Assembly: GCA_004557455.1 (NCBI GenBank)
Contig: SFDX01000053.1
Location: 1 to 6,800, forward strand
Direction of reading: 5' to 3'
DNA: 6,800 bases
Source: Akkermansia muciniphila
Lineage (GTDB): Bacteria > Verrucomicrobiota > Verrucomicrobiia > Verrucomicrobiales > Akkermansiaceae
Shown here: positions 6,041 through 6,800 of the stretch, one piece after another
How the letters are laid out: each line of letters begins with the position of its first letter
Numbering within the stretch: the first letter of the stretch is position 1
Notes under the pieces: model-generated
The model's database searches: none
The model's input: only the letters and a program-made list of their open reading frames with translations
Told to the model about the DNA's origin: nothing
Position numbers and translations under genes: made by a program

Positions 6041-6095
6041 AGCAGATTTTGTAGGGAAATGCAGTTTTTTCTTGCTTTTCTATGCAAAATCTGCT
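6041..6095 (+). promoter_or_regulatory. 11-bp inverted repeat, likely operator of the AbiEi-like gene
   Basis: AGCAGATTTTG (6041-6051) and CAAAATCTGCT (6085-6095) form a perfect inverted repeat with a 33-base spacer. A weak plus-strand promoter candidate lies over its right arm: TTGCTT (6072-6077) and TACTTT (6095-6100), 17 bases apart. A repressor bound across both arms would cover it. AbiEi antitoxins are known to repress their own operon by binding inverted repeats in the promoter, so autoregulation is the natural reading. Confidence 0.5.
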
Positions 6096-6124
6096 ACTTT
6101 GTCTCTCGGAACATGGAGCCGAGC

Positions 6125-6724
6125 ATGCAAAAGGTATTCGGGTGTGTGCCCGTGACGTCGGGGGAGCTGAAGCCGGAATTGGGACGGTATCGGGCCCCGC
6201 AGGCGCGTCTTGCCCTGCTGCGGAAGCGCGGGGAGCTCATCCCCCTGCGACGCAACCTGTACCTGTGCAACCCGGAGAGTTACTCCCCGGAGCTGATCGC
6301 CAACCGCCTGATCGAGCCATCCTATCTCTCCTATGAGACGGTGCTCTCCGCCTGCGGTATCATCCCGGAGCGGGTGTACTGCATCCGCTCCTCCTGCCTG
6401 AAGCGGGGCAGGAGTTTCGACAACGCCACCGGGCATTATGAATATATCCGCGTGCCGCGTGCCTACTACCCGGAAGGCGTCACCATCCGCAAGACGGAGC
6501 AAGGGCTCTGCTACCTGTCCGCCACGCCGGAGAAGGCCCTCTGCGACCTCATCCTCGCCACCTCCGGCCTGCGCCTCCAATCCCCCAAGGCCGCGCGGGA
6601 ATACCTGGAAATCTTCCTCCGCGCCGATATGGATGAAGTCGCCGCTTGGGATGCGGACCTCATCCACAACCTCGCCCTTCTGAGCGATAAGAAGAAGGAC
6701 TACCCGTTGGCGGAATTAATTTAA
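6125..6724 (+). CDS. AbiEi-type antitoxin / winged-helix transcriptional regulator
   Basis: A 199-residue protein from the ATG at 6125, chosen because GGAG (6115-6118) sits 6 nt upstream. An ATG at 6113 is possible but has a poorer site, and the ATG at 5996 would put coding sequence through the operator repeats. Residues 1-48 form a winged helix: VTSGELKPELGRYRAPQARL then LLRKRGELIPLRRNLYL. The second domain shows family hallmarks EPSYLSYETVLSACGIIPERVY (64-85), a KRGRSF turn (93-98) and ATPEKALCDLI (133-143). Type IV AbiE systems pair this repressor/antitoxin with AbiEii, a nucleotidyltransferase toxin acting on tRNA; together they give phage abortive infection. AbiEi does not bind the toxin but represses the operon and counteracts toxicity. 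Length and motifs are complete. No toxin is recognisable in the remaining 76 bases; it could lie beyond the window, or this is an orphan. Confidence 0.82.
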   Translation: MQKVFGCVPVTSGELKPELGRYRAPQARLALLRKRGELIPLRRNLYLCNPESYSPELIANRLIEPSYLSYETVLSACGIIPERVYCIRSSCLKRGRSFDNATGHYEYIRVPRAYYPEGVTIRKTEQGLCYLSATPEKALCDLILATSGLRLQSPKAAREYLEIFLRADMDEVAAWDADLIHNLALLSDKKKDYPLAELI

Positions 6725-6734
6725 GTTGATAAAT

Positions 6735-6800
6735 ATGAGTAAAAAGTTGCACATATCGCTGATTTTTAGTAACTTAGTGGTGTTCAAAACATTAAGTCCA
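6735..6800 (+). other. AT-rich right edge: open frame running off the window and Bacteroidota-like promoter pattern
   Basis: Base composition drops sharply after the AbiEi-like stop. An ATG at 6735, 10 nt after that stop, opens a frame (MSKKLHISLIFSNLVVFKTLSP) that stays open to the last base. It has no clear Shine-Dalgarno and does not resemble the start of AbiEii toxins that I know. The same bases contain GTTG (6746-6749), 20 bases, then TAACTTAG (6770-6777). This is close to the Bacteroidota promoter pattern TTTG, 19-21 bases, TANNTTTG. The stretch may therefore be a promoter for a gene beyond the window rather than coding. Confidence 0.3.

Noticed and set aside
6080..6667. A 195-codon minus-strand frame opposite the AbiEi-like gene
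   Set aside because: The plus strand carries clear AbiEi motifs and a ribosome-binding site; the minus frame reads as a shadow.
1..6800. CRISPR array, tRNA or rRNA genes
   Set aside because: I found no regularly spaced repeats, no cloverleaf with TTCGANNC-type arms in the right layout, and no rRNA-like conserved blocks.

Overview
The window looks like a bacterial chromosome of moderately high GC, with AT-rich accessory DNA at both edges. The core carries strong sigma70-type promoter boxes and a secreted protein with an SHD1-like domain, a domain common in Verrucomicrobiota and Planctomycetota. My best guess is a Verrucomicrobiota host, perhaps a gut Akkermansia relative. This is an inference from protein style, not from any marker gene.

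Positions 1-882 hold no convincing protein gene. The first ~355 bases look like a large structured RNA: several perfect hairpins and long conserved-looking loops, in a layout I associate with HEARO/omega RNAs, the guide RNAs of IscB nucleases. No iscB follows. Next come about 500 bases of lower-GC DNA with one doubtful 64-codon frame and a near-perfect 21-bp palindrome.

Positions 883-5857 hold six genes, all on the minus strand and tightly packed, so transcription reads from high to low coordinates. In order they are: a SulP-family anion transporter with a STAS domain and a strong promoter; a small exported protein with its own possible leaderless promoter; a 97-residue tryptophan-rich protein of unknown function; MazG; a lipoprotein with a cysteine-less thioredoxin-like domain and an SHD1-like tail; and a TetR-family repressor. 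Three of the junctions are 7 nt or less or ATGA overlaps, so the last five genes form one operon. It joins nucleotide-pool housekeeping (MazG) to envelope proteins of unknown function, and ends with a repressor that may control it.

Positions 5858-6124 are a divergent intergenic region with the SulP promoter and two long inverted repeats. It leads to a plus-strand gene for an AbiEi-type antitoxin/transcriptional regulator. No AbiEii toxin is recognisable in the 76 bases that remain. Those bases turn AT-rich and carry a Bacteroidota-like promoter pattern and an open frame running off the window.

The most interesting points are the IscB-less candidate omega RNA, the thioredoxin-like lipoprotein whose CxxC has become SxxS, and the AbiEi gene with an elaborate operator but no visible toxin.
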